Origin: Syntrophobacter sp963666995
Lineage (GTDB): Bacteria > Desulfobacterota > Syntrophobacteria > Syntrophobacterales > Syntrophobacteraceae
Direction: 5' to 3'
Assembly: GCA_963666995.1 (NCBI GenBank)
Contig: OY762941.1
Span: 868,001-932,000 of the forward strand
Length of the DNA: 64,000 nt
Shown here: piece after piece, positions 54,983 through 62,502 of the stretch
Numbering within the stretch: position 1 is the first letter of the stretch
How the letters are laid out: each line of letters begins with the position of its first letter
Notes under the pieces: generated by a model
Seen by the model: only the letters and a program-made list of their open reading frames with translations
The model's database searches: none
What the model was told of the DNA's origin: nothing
Position numbers and translations under genes: made by a program

Positions 54983-55648
54983 TTAAAGGCCTTCCGAGAA
55001 GCGGAAGTTCCAATGGACATCCCTTATAAATTCGGCCGCTTCTTTGGGTTTGCTCTCTTCAATCAACTTGATAAACTGTTGATGCTCTGCAGCATTTGTT
55101 TTTTTCCAACCAATTCCATAGTCTCGGGTAGGAAAATCGTATAGGCGTTGTTTCAAAATTCTGGCATATCTAAGCAACATTTCGTTCTCGCTCAAATTCA
55201 GAAATACATCGTGAAATTCTATATTCCTATCGTTGTACTCCTTAAAATTTCCTCCCGAAATAGTTGCCAGCATCTCGCTATTGAGTCGCTTGAACTCGCC
55301 GATCTCTTTTTCGCCGATTTTACAGAAAACGGTAATCATGACCCTGGATTCCAGCCCCCCAAGGATTTCATAGATGCAGATGGCATCCTGGAATGTAAGA
55401 GAATTGATGACCACACCTCTTTGTGGGAGAACGGTCACAAAACCCTCGGCCTGGAGCTGAATGAGCGCATCCCTGAGAGGAGTTTTGCTGATACCCAGTT
55501 CCTCAATTATCTTGCCGGTTTTAATAGGAGATCCCGGCTTCAGTATCCCACGTTTCATTTGGTCGCGCAGATACTCGTAGACTTGTCTTCCCAGATGTTG
55601 ATTGCTGTTTTGTAATAGCACCCTATGTCCTCCCTGGTTTTTTTCCAT
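54983..55648 (-). CDS. GntR-family transcriptional regulator, FadR/FCD subgroup
   Basis: A 221-residue regulator with an N-terminal winged HTH (PIKTGKIIEELGISKTPLRDALIQL) and an all-helical FCD ligand domain (about 90-215). FCD members sense carboxylic or amino acids with a metal site; His residues occur in NIEFHDVFL and AEHQQF. It heads the minus-strand catabolic cluster, 225 nt before the amidohydrolase, in the same direction, so it is the likely controller of the cluster and perhaps of itself. Confidence 0.9.
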   Translation of the reverse strand: MEKNQGGHRVLLQNSNQHLGRQVYEYLRDQMKRGILKPGSPIKTGKIIEELGISKTPLRDALIQLQAEGFVTVLPQRGVVINSLTFQDAICIYEILGGLESRVMITVFCKIGEKEIGEFKRLNSEMLATISGGNFKEYNDRNIEFHDVFLNLSENEMLLRYARILKQRLYDFPTRDYGIGWKKTNAAEHQQFIKLIEESKPKEAAEFIRDVHWNFRFSEGL

Positions 55649-55659
55649 ATCTGATGTAC

Positions 55660-55674
55660 TTGTACACTAGTGCA
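55660..55674. promoter_or_regulatory. Candidate operator upstream of the GntR gene
   Basis: TTGTACACTAGTGCA contains the perfect palindrome CACTAGTG (55665-55672), centred about 20 nt upstream of the regulator start, a place where an autorepressor would block transcription. No clear second copy was found upstream of the amidohydrolase. Confidence 0.3.
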
Positions 55675-56161
55675 TTACTGTCTGTCAAGAACAAAATCGG
55701 CCTCAATGGATCCTTTCCTGCTGTTTTTCCGCACGTCAAATTCAGATCTACGAAAATCTCCTGAGTTCATCTCGCTCTGACCGAGGGGGAGTCCCGACCG
55801 AAGGTTTCGCCGTTGGGATGGGCGCCGGCAGCGTAATGATGCGGCGCGTTGGGTCACCAGTGGAAAATCCGCCTGTGGTCGGCTGGGTTCGACGGCGAGG
55901 TACGGACAAACTCCCGGTTTGGGACCTTTCGGAAAGAATTGACCGATATCGCCCGCAAGAACCCTGCCGGCTGGTCCGAACGAAATTGACTGCTTAATTG
56001 AACGAACTCCTTTCCTCCCTGTGTCTCCCCTCGTGAGAGGTTCACGATTCGGTTTCAATCCGGGATAAGACAGTGTAAATTGCAGGCTGGTTTTTCGCCG
56101 GCATGTTGGGACCGGACAATATTGCGAATCCAAAGTTGAGAGTAATCCGGACGGGATTGGA
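55675..56161. other. Intergenic region between GntR and L,D-transpeptidase genes
   Basis: Divergent promoters must lie here. No gene or strong secondary structure seen; open frames present lack family features and ribosome sites. Confidence 0.45.
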
Positions 56162-57034
56162 ATGAAAGCATCAGGAACAACTAGCATGGCTTCACAGGAA
56201 AACGCTGGAAATCACATAAGGCCAGGTTGGTCGTTCAGGCTGCTCATAACAGTCCTGAGTGTATGGAACTTTGCCCTGCCGTTGCAGGGGCGGATCCTCT
56301 GTCCGGCTGCTTTTGCCGGTCCGCTCGGGAGTAAAACGGCAGCCTTGGGCGAGGAGAGGTTTCCCGGTGAATCGCCTCCTCCCGAAAGCACAAACTGCGC
56401 ATGGACGGTCCGCGTGGTTACGGAAGATGAACTCTGGAGGGCAAGCGACCGGGACCCGGAACTCAGCCCCGTCATCTGCCGCGAGATTCTCGCCCGCCTG
56501 AATGCGAGAGCGCATTACTACATTTCCGAAGACATAAGGGAAGGTCGCCCCATGAAGGTCCCGGACGACTTCACCGCATTCAGGAACTGGACCCCCTTGC
56601 CGCGGTTACTTCCCGAATTTGCACAAATGCAGATGGTTATACTTGTGGTTAAGAACATCCCGTTTCTCGGATGGTATATAAACGGAGAACTCGCCGGCGA
56701 CACGATGGTCTGTATCGGGAAGAGCGACCAGCCGACGGAAACCGGGTGGTACAACATACTGGAGAAAGACGCGGACCACATTTCGCGAAGCTACAGCAAC
56801 AGCTTCGGCAATCCGGCGTGGATGCCCTGGGCACTGAGGCTCTATGAGGCGGTCTGGATTCACGCGGGAGACATCACCGGCGAATTCTGTTCCCACGGGT
56901 GCGTGACTCTTCCCCTTAAGCCCGCCGAAGAGCTTTTCAACCAGGCCGGCTGCGGCACCCCCGTCCTGATTGTCGATTCCTTGCAGGAACTGGAATCAGG
57001 GCCCACCACGCATGCAAAGCACGCCGGCCGATGA
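56162..57034 (+). CDS. L,D-transpeptidase (YkuD family)
   Basis: A 290-residue cell-wall enzyme that cross-links peptidoglycan or attaches proteins, using an active-site Cys. The N-terminal membrane/signal segment is SFRLLITVLSVWNFALPLQG. The catalytic motif is HAGDITGEFCSHGCVTLP (His and Cys near 240-253), preceded by the conserved glycine-rich turn and TETGWYNI. The ATG at 56162 and one at 56186 (AGGA 9 nt upstream) are both possible. It lies 49 nt before the next gene, so the two are probably co-transcribed. Confidence 0.87.
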   Translation: MKASGTTSMASQENAGNHIRPGWSFRLLITVLSVWNFALPLQGRILCPAAFAGPLGSKTAALGEERFPGESPPPESTNCAWTVRVVTEDELWRASDRDPELSPVICREILARLNARAHYYISEDIREGRPMKVPDDFTAFRNWTPLPRLLPEFAQMQMVILVVKNIPFLGWYINGELAGDTMVCIGKSDQPTETGWYNILEKDADHISRSYSNSFGNPAWMPWALRLYEAVWIHAGDITGEFCSHGCVTLPLKPAEELFNQAGCGTPVLIVDSLQELESGPTTHAKHAGR

Positions 57035-57083
57035 TCGATTGCGCCATCCGGCATCGACTGCCCGGCAGGAGGAGCCTGAGATC

Positions 57084-59387
57084 GTGCCATCGCAAGACCC
57101 GATTCGAGCCGGAATGCTGCCGGTTCCCTTCTTCTCCGTTTTTCTGACAGGCTTTGCGGCTTCCACCGGCCAGGTGCTGATCCTACGGGAATTGCTCGTC
57201 CTTTTCTACGGAAATGAATTGTCGACCGGCCTCATATTCGCAAGCTGGCTGCTCTGGACCGCTCTGGGAACCAGTGTCGCGAAGCACATCAGCCGCGAGG
57301 CATACCCCGGCGGGATGATTCTTCCTTATTGCCTCCCGGCCCTTGCCCTGCTCCTTCCCTCCACGATGCTCCTCATCAGGGCTTCGAGGTCCATCTGGTC
57401 CATCCCGTTGGGGGAAATCCTGCAGCCGGGCACTATGTTCGCTATCGCTTTGTCAGTGACGAGCCTGTTCTGCCTTGTTTCCGGGATCGTTTTCTCGCTC
57501 GCCTGGGCCCAGGCCGCCTCGGCAGACCCTGGCCGGCGGATTCAGCCGATCGGGATCTATCTGGGGGAAGCCGCAGGAGCCGCGGCTGGAGGGATCTTCT
57601 ATTATTTCGTGCTCCTTCCCCACATTCCGGCCTTCGCCGCCTCTCTCGTCACCTGCGCATTCGTATCGTTATTCGCAGGGTTCGTCTTCCTGCCCCGGCT
57701 GGTTCCGGGCGGGATACGGACGATTTTCGCGAGCGCCGTTCTCGGCCTTTTCATTCTGATCTGCACGGGTTTTGCTCTTTCGAATCGTCTCGACGCCTTC
57801 ACCCGCCGGCTGGAATGGGGACCCAGCTTCCTTGCCGCTCGCGACACTCCCTTTCACAATCTGGCGCTCCTCGAAAAGGCTGATCAGCTTAGCCTTTTTG
57901 CCAATGGCCTGTGGCTTTTTTCGGTCCCCGACCCTCAGACCGCCGAATACGCCGTTCACCTGGCCCTCCTTCAGCACCCCCACCCGGAGTCCGTGCTCCT
58001 GATCGGCGGAAGCGCCGGGGGGCTCGCTTCGGAAGTCTTGAAATACGAAAGCGTTCGAAAGATCGACTGTATCGAACCGGACCCTGAAATCACGAACCTT
58101 GTTCGGACGTTTTTCCCCGTCTCCGTGACCGGCGCGTTTTCCGATCCGCGCATACGCCTTTTCCACGAGGATGCCGCATCCTTCATCCGCAATACGCCGG
58201 ACCGCTTCGACGCGATCCTCATGAATCTCGGCGATCCCCTGAATGCCGAAATGAACCGGTTCTACACCGTGGAGTTCATGAGCAGGATCAGCCGGCTTCT
58301 GAACCGGGGCGGGATCTTTTCCTTCGCCGTCTCCTCGGCGCCCGATGTCATCGGCCCCGCTCAGGCCAGGTTCCTCCGATCGCTTGATGCAACCGTTCGC
58401 GCGGTGTTCCCCACGGTTCTCGTCATACCCGGAGAAAACGCCCGCTTTCTCGCAACGACTCCGGGCGGCAGCCTCATCAGCTCTCCGCGTGAACTCATCG
58501 CACGCATCGCCGAAAGGCATCTCGACCTCAGGTTCGTTCGAGACTACTACCTTCTGGATTATCTGAACCCGATGCGCCTCGAATACATGGAGACAATGCT
58601 CCGTGAAGGACCGGCCGTGAAGGTGAACAGAGATTTCAATCCGACGTGCTATTTCAGCAACCTTATGGTCTGGAGCGCTCAGCAGCACCCTCTTGTCGAA
58701 TCCACCCTGCTGAGACTCTCAGCCGTGGACCGTACGACCCTCTGGGGAACAACGGCCGGCATCCTCATCCTGGTCCTTCTGCTCCATAAGGCAGGCTGGT
58801 TGCGACGGCGGTCGGCGGTGGCCATGAATGTCATGATCGTCGGCGGTGTTCAGATGACCCTTGAAATGATTTTGCTGGTGGGCTTTCAAATTCTTGTGGG
58901 ATTCGTTTACACTCAATTGGCCCTTATCGTGGCTTTTTTCATGGCGGGCATGGCCCTCGGGAGCGCCGCCGCAGTCCGCGGCGCACACCGGATGAAAAAC
59001 AGCCTCCGGGGGCTCATTCTGGTGCAGTTTCTCGTGTCACTCCTCCCCATAGCTATTCTGGCCATCCTTCTCGGCCTGCAGCACCGGCTCGAGACCGCTC
59101 CTCAGACCTTGCCGCCCATGCCGCTCCTCTTCGCCTCGCTTGCGGCGGGGGCCGGTTTCCTGGGCGGGATCCACTTTTCGCTGGCAGTGGCCGCGGCGTC
59201 GGAACTGCAGCCTTCATCGACCGGGAACGGACCGATGCTTTATGCCGCGGACCTGATGGGAGCGGCAGGGGGAGTCGTCGTGTCCTCTCTTTTCCTCGTG
59301 CCTGTCTTCGGGCTTTCCACCACGCTTTTCACGCTCGCTTTCGTCACCCTCGGCGGATCGTTTACTCTCATCGGCAAACGGGTGTAA
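57084..59387 (+). CDS. Membrane protein with central spermidine-synthase-like domain
   Basis: A polytopic inner-membrane protein, about 767 residues: some six or seven N-terminal helices, a cytoplasmic Rossmann methyltransferase/spermidine-synthase-like domain (about 285-460), and six to eight C-terminal helices. The SAM-type loop reads LLIGGSAGGLASEV instead of GGGDGG, followed by IDCIEPDPEI; the catalytic Asp-Pro motif is altered to NLGDPLNAEMNRFYT. Aminopropyl transfer is therefore doubtful. I chose GTG at 57084, which has AGGAGGAG 9 nt upstream and avoids overlap with the L,D-transpeptidase; in-frame ATGs at 57012 and 56970 are alternatives. The substrate is unknown. Confidence 0.75.
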   Translation: MPSQDPIRAGMLPVPFFSVFLTGFAASTGQVLILRELLVLFYGNELSTGLIFASWLLWTALGTSVAKHISREAYPGGMILPYCLPALALLLPSTMLLIRASRSIWSIPLGEILQPGTMFAIALSVTSLFCLVSGIVFSLAWAQAASADPGRRIQPIGIYLGEAAGAAAGGIFYYFVLLPHIPAFAASLVTCAFVSLFAGFVFLPRLVPGGIRTIFASAVLGLFILICTGFALSNRLDAFTRRLEWGPSFLAARDTPFHNLALLEKADQLSLFANGLWLFSVPDPQTAEYAVHLALLQHPHPESVLLIGGSAGGLASEVLKYESVRKIDCIEPDPEITNLVRTFFPVSVTGAFSDPRIRLFHEDAASFIRNTPDRFDAILMNLGDPLNAEMNRFYTVEFMSRISRLLNRGGIFSFAVSSAPDVIGPAQARFLRSLDATVRAVFPTVLVIPGENARFLATTPGGSLISSPRELIARIAERHLDLRFVRDYYLLDYLNPMRLEYMETMLREGPAVKVNRDFNPTCYFSNLMVWSAQQHPLVESTLLRLSAVDRTTLWGTTAGILILVLLLHKAGWLRRRSAVAMNVMIVGGVQMTLEMILLVGFQILVGFVYTQLALIVAFFMAGMALGSAAAVRGAHRMKNSLRGLILVQFLVSLLPIAILAILLGLQHRLETAPQTLPPMPLLFASLAAGAGFLGGIHFSLAVAAASELQPSSTGNGPMLYAADLMGAAGGVVVSSLFLVPVFGLSTTLFTLAFVTLGGSFTLIGKRV

Positions 59388-59397
59388 ATCGCGGCTG

Positions 59398-59412
59398 CCC
59401 GCATTTTGCGGG
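59398..59412 (+). terminator. Short hairpin after the spermidine-synthase-like gene
   Basis: CCCGC, loop ATTTT, GCGGG, 10 nt after the stop codon, between convergent genes. Stem of only 5 bp and no U-run, so weak. Confidence 0.25.
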
Positions 59413-59523
59413 GCGCCGCCGCAGCGCCACAGAAAGCCGCGCAGCGGCGTGGGGGTGCGGGGGGCGAGGCTCCCCACGTTCCTGACAAACACCGTTCGTT
59501 ACTTTCCTGAACACAAGTTGGTA

Positions 59524-60726
59524 TCAGGCGCCGGCCCCGGGGGACTTCCAGATGCCCGGGACGGAATGCCCGCACTGCGGGCAGTGTCCGTCCTTCAACC
59601 GGACCTCTTTCACGGTGAAGCCTATTCTTTCGATCAGCATAGTCTTACACTGCGGGCATACTGTGTTTTCGCCGGGATGCCCGGGCACGTTCCCCACGTA
59701 GACGTATTGGAGTCCTTCGTCTCGTGCGGTCTGCCACGCCTGCTCCAGGGTCGTTACCGGGGTCGGTTCGAGGCTCTTCAGTTTGTAGAGCGGATAGAAG
59801 CGTGAGAAATGAAGCGGGATGTCAGGGCCGAGTTCATTCCTGATCCATTTGCACATGGACCTTATCGAATTCATGCCGTCGTTTCTGCCGGGCACCAGCA
59901 GATTGACAATCTCCGTGTGAACGCCGGATTGCCTGAGCTGCTTCAAGGTCTTCAGAACCGGGTCGAGTGTGCCTTCGGTCATTTCCCTGTAGTATTCTTC
60001 CGTGAAGCCTTTGAGGTCGATGCATGCGGCATCGAGGCTCCCGCAGAGGTCCCGGAGGGGGCCGGCATTGACGTAGCCGTTTGAATGCATGACGTTCAGC
60101 ACCCCCCGTTTCCTGGCCGGTTTCCCGATATCGATCATGTATTCGATAAAGATCGTCGGTTCGACATAGGTGGAAGCAACGGATGCACACCGGTACTCGA
60201 CCGCCTTTGCGGCCACGTCTTCCGGGGAGAGGCTGTAATTGAAGGTGTCGTCCGGCCTGGCCTGGGAAATCTCCCAGTTCTGGCAAAACTTGCAGTTCAG
60301 GTTGCAGCCCGCGGTCGCAATGGAGAAGGACAGACTGGAAGGGAGAACATGGAAAAAAGGCTTCTTCTCTATGGGATCGACATGGACGGCGCACGGGTTG
60401 CCGTAAACGAGCGAGGTGTACTCCCCGTCCCGGTTTTCTCTCACCCGGCAATAGCCGCGTTCTCCATTGGCCACTTCGCACCGGCGGGGGCAGAGTTCAC
60501 ATCGAACCGTCTTATTCCCTAACGCGGTAAAGTAAGGGCTGGGCTTGCGACCCATGAATCCCTTTTCAGGTCCCTGGGCCCGGCTCGGGGGAGGCAGTGC
60601 AATCCATTCGGTCGCCTTCAAACCGGCGCAATACAGGGCGCACCGCCCACATTGAACCAGGAACCCCCGCCTGTCGATTGCTCTCTTCAATTGCGTGCTC
60701 TCTTTCAGAAATGAACCCGGAATCAA
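59524..60726 (-). CDS. amrS: AmmeMemoRadiSam-system radical SAM enzyme with Tat-like signal
   Basis: Radical SAM protein of the AmmeMemoRadiSam set, 400 residues. An N-terminal cysteine module (CELCPRRCEVANGERGYC, about 76-93) precedes the cluster motif CNLNCKFC (Cys141, 145, 148). A C-terminal zinc-ribbon-like CPQCKTM...CPQCG follows. The first 50 residues look like a twin-arginine signal: DRRGFLVQCGRCALYCAG (Arg19-Arg20) then a hydrophobic stretch and PPPSRAQ. The start is a TTG (60724-60726) overlapping the TGA of the upstream Memo-AMMECR1 gene. The reaction is unknown; relatives resemble pyruvate-formate-lyase activase. Confidence 0.86.
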   Translation of the reverse strand: MIPGSFLKESTQLKRAIDRRGFLVQCGRCALYCAGLKATEWIALPPPSRAQGPEKGFMGRKPSPYFTALGNKTVRCELCPRRCEVANGERGYCRVRENRDGEYTSLVYGNPCAVHVDPIEKKPFFHVLPSSLSFSIATAGCNLNCKFCQNWEISQARPDDTFNYSLSPEDVAAKAVEYRCASVASTYVEPTIFIEYMIDIGKPARKRGVLNVMHSNGYVNAGPLRDLCGSLDAACIDLKGFTEEYYREMTEGTLDPVLKTLKQLRQSGVHTEIVNLLVPGRNDGMNSIRSMCKWIRNELGPDIPLHFSRFYPLYKLKSLEPTPVTTLEQAWQTARDEGLQYVYVGNVPGHPGENTVCPQCKTMLIERIGFTVKEVRLKDGHCPQCGHSVPGIWKSPGAGA

Positions 60727-62264
60727 AAAACTTCGGCAGAAAAGATGTAGATTTCCGTCTTATCGTCTTTCCATGCATCTATGGGAAGACGGGCCTTCAA
60801 ACACGTGTTTTCCAGGAACGTCTTCCGATCCCAGCCATATTCGGTCGCCACCTGCGGCAGGAGCACTCCTCCCGCTCCGCCACGTTGCATAAGAATGCCG
60901 TGGACTCCCACCTTGATTTCCTCCACGTTGCTGATTTTCTTCAGCGGGGTGAGGACGGATATTTCGATACTCAGTTCTTTGAATTCATCGGGGGTTACAG
61001 GCATGAAACGCGGGTCCTGAAAGGCCGCGGCAACCGCGACTTCGGTTATGGTCTGATACAGCAGCTGACTGGTAACCATGTGGCCGATGCAGCCCCGGAG
61101 GTCGCCGTGCTTTTGCAGGGTGACAAAAGCGCCCCGGGGTTCCTTAAGGTTCGCCGTCATCTTTGCAGGTTCGATCTTCGGAGGAGAATCACCGCGGAGT
61201 TTGGCTTCGATGGATTCCCGGGCAATCCGGTGCAGGATCTTGCGCTCATCGGGGGTGAGGCGGGACTCCGTGCCCACATCACCGGGCGGGGACGCAGCCG
61301 AAGCCGCTGCCGCATCATTTTTCCAGAGCGCTCCTGCCAGGTAGCCGACCACCCCCCGGAGATCATTTTTGTTTCCGGTTGCGTCACCCGAATTGGCGGA
61401 GTAGAGGACCTGGCCGACGTTTGCTCCCAAACGAACCGCAGTCAGCATCGCCGCGACAATGGGCCCTCCGCCGCATGCTTCACATTCCCCGCGGGCCAGG
61501 CTGTCGCTGAGACCCTGAGGATCGAGGGCATTCACCCTGTCGATAAGCACTTTGTCCAGCGCTCTGGCCTGATCGTAGGAATGGTAGTGAGAAAGGTCGG
61601 AACTTGCAACGATCAGTACGGATTTCCCCCTGACGGCATCCGCGAGCGCATCGGCAAGCCATTTGCAAGTGGAATAGTCCTGTTCTCCCATTATCAGCGG
61701 CACCAGCTTGAATCCCGGCATGACGGTCTGCAGGAAAGGCAACTGGATTTCCAGGGCATGTTCCTTCGAATGCGCTTCAGGGAGGTGGACGATGCGCGCC
61801 TCTCTCTTTTTGATCCGGGCGATCAGGTCATAATCGAGGGGGACCACCCCAAGTGGAGTCTGAAAGCCTCCCAGTTCGTAGGTGGCAACTCCCGGGAACC
61901 GCATTTGATGGCTCGGAGAGATGATGATGACACTCTGGAACTTTTGTTTCTCGAGAAGCTTGTATGAATAGGCGGCGACCTGACCCGAAAATACATAGCC
62001 GGCATGAGGAGCGATGAGAGCGAGCAATTGTCCCTTCGATTCCTGTTCGGGCACTCGCTCCAGGAACCCCTGGATCATACCGCTCAGTTCCGTTGGGGAG
62101 CCTGGGTACCACGACCCGGCAATCACCGATTGCCTGACCTGCTCGGGCGGTTTGGTTTCCGTAATGTCTTTGCTCTGGGTGCTCCCGCACTGACAAAGGA
62201 GGAAGGCCAGCGCAAAAAGGAGTGGCAAAAACGCCCTGTGTGCTTTAGGATGCGATCCAATCAT
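60723..62264 (-). CDS. amrB-amrA: Memo-AMMECR1 fusion protein with N-terminal export signal
   Basis: A 513-residue fusion of the other two AmmeMemoRadiSam parts. Residues about 1-25 are a signal peptide or lipoprotein-like leader (FLPLLFALAFLLCQCGST; the lipobox is not canonical). Memo domain about 45-310: SVIAGSWYPG, LIAPHAGYVFSGQVAA, SPSHQM, ASSDLSHYH and GGGPIVAAM, the nonhaem-dioxygenase-like metal-site segments. AMMECR1 domain about 335-510: RGAFVTLQKHGDLRGCIGH and DPRFMPVTPDEF. I set the start at MIGSHPK (62264); the frame is open to 62324. Its TGA overlaps the radical SAM start, so both are made together. Confidence 0.87.
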   Translation of the reverse strand: MIGSHPKAHRAFLPLLFALAFLLCQCGSTQSKDITETKPPEQVRQSVIAGSWYPGSPTELSGMIQGFLERVPEQESKGQLLALIAPHAGYVFSGQVAAYSYKLLEKQKFQSVIIISPSHQMRFPGVATYELGGFQTPLGVVPLDYDLIARIKKREARIVHLPEAHSKEHALEIQLPFLQTVMPGFKLVPLIMGEQDYSTCKWLADALADAVRGKSVLIVASSDLSHYHSYDQARALDKVLIDRVNALDPQGLSDSLARGECEACGGGPIVAAMLTAVRLGANVGQVLYSANSGDATGNKNDLRGVVGYLAGALWKNDAAAASAASPPGDVGTESRLTPDERKILHRIARESIEAKLRGDSPPKIEPAKMTANLKEPRGAFVTLQKHGDLRGCIGHMVTSQLLYQTITEVAVAAAFQDPRFMPVTPDEFKELSIEISVLTPLKKISNVEEIKVGVHGILMQRGGAGGVLLPQVATEYGWDRKTFLENTCLKARLPIDAWKDDKTEIYIFSAEVF

Positions 62265-62502
62265 GATAATCGTCCAATAAAGGTCATCAGAAAGAATTTT
62301 TCGACGCCGGGGAACATGGAACATTCAATTAGACTGGATTATAGTGAGTGAACTCGCGGAACGTCAACATAAAGGTAGAAGGCACCAGGAGCCCGCAGCG
62401 TTCAACTTTGTTCCCGAAGTTGCCGATTATAAAGATATTGTTTTGGGGAAGCACCAGCTTACGGATGCCTGGTGTTTGCGACTTGCCTTAAGGAGGTTTA
62501 TC

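Noticed and set aside
55675..56187. 170-codon minus-strand gene
   Set aside because: No motifs, low-complexity basic composition, no ribosome site, and it occupies the region expected to hold divergent promoters.
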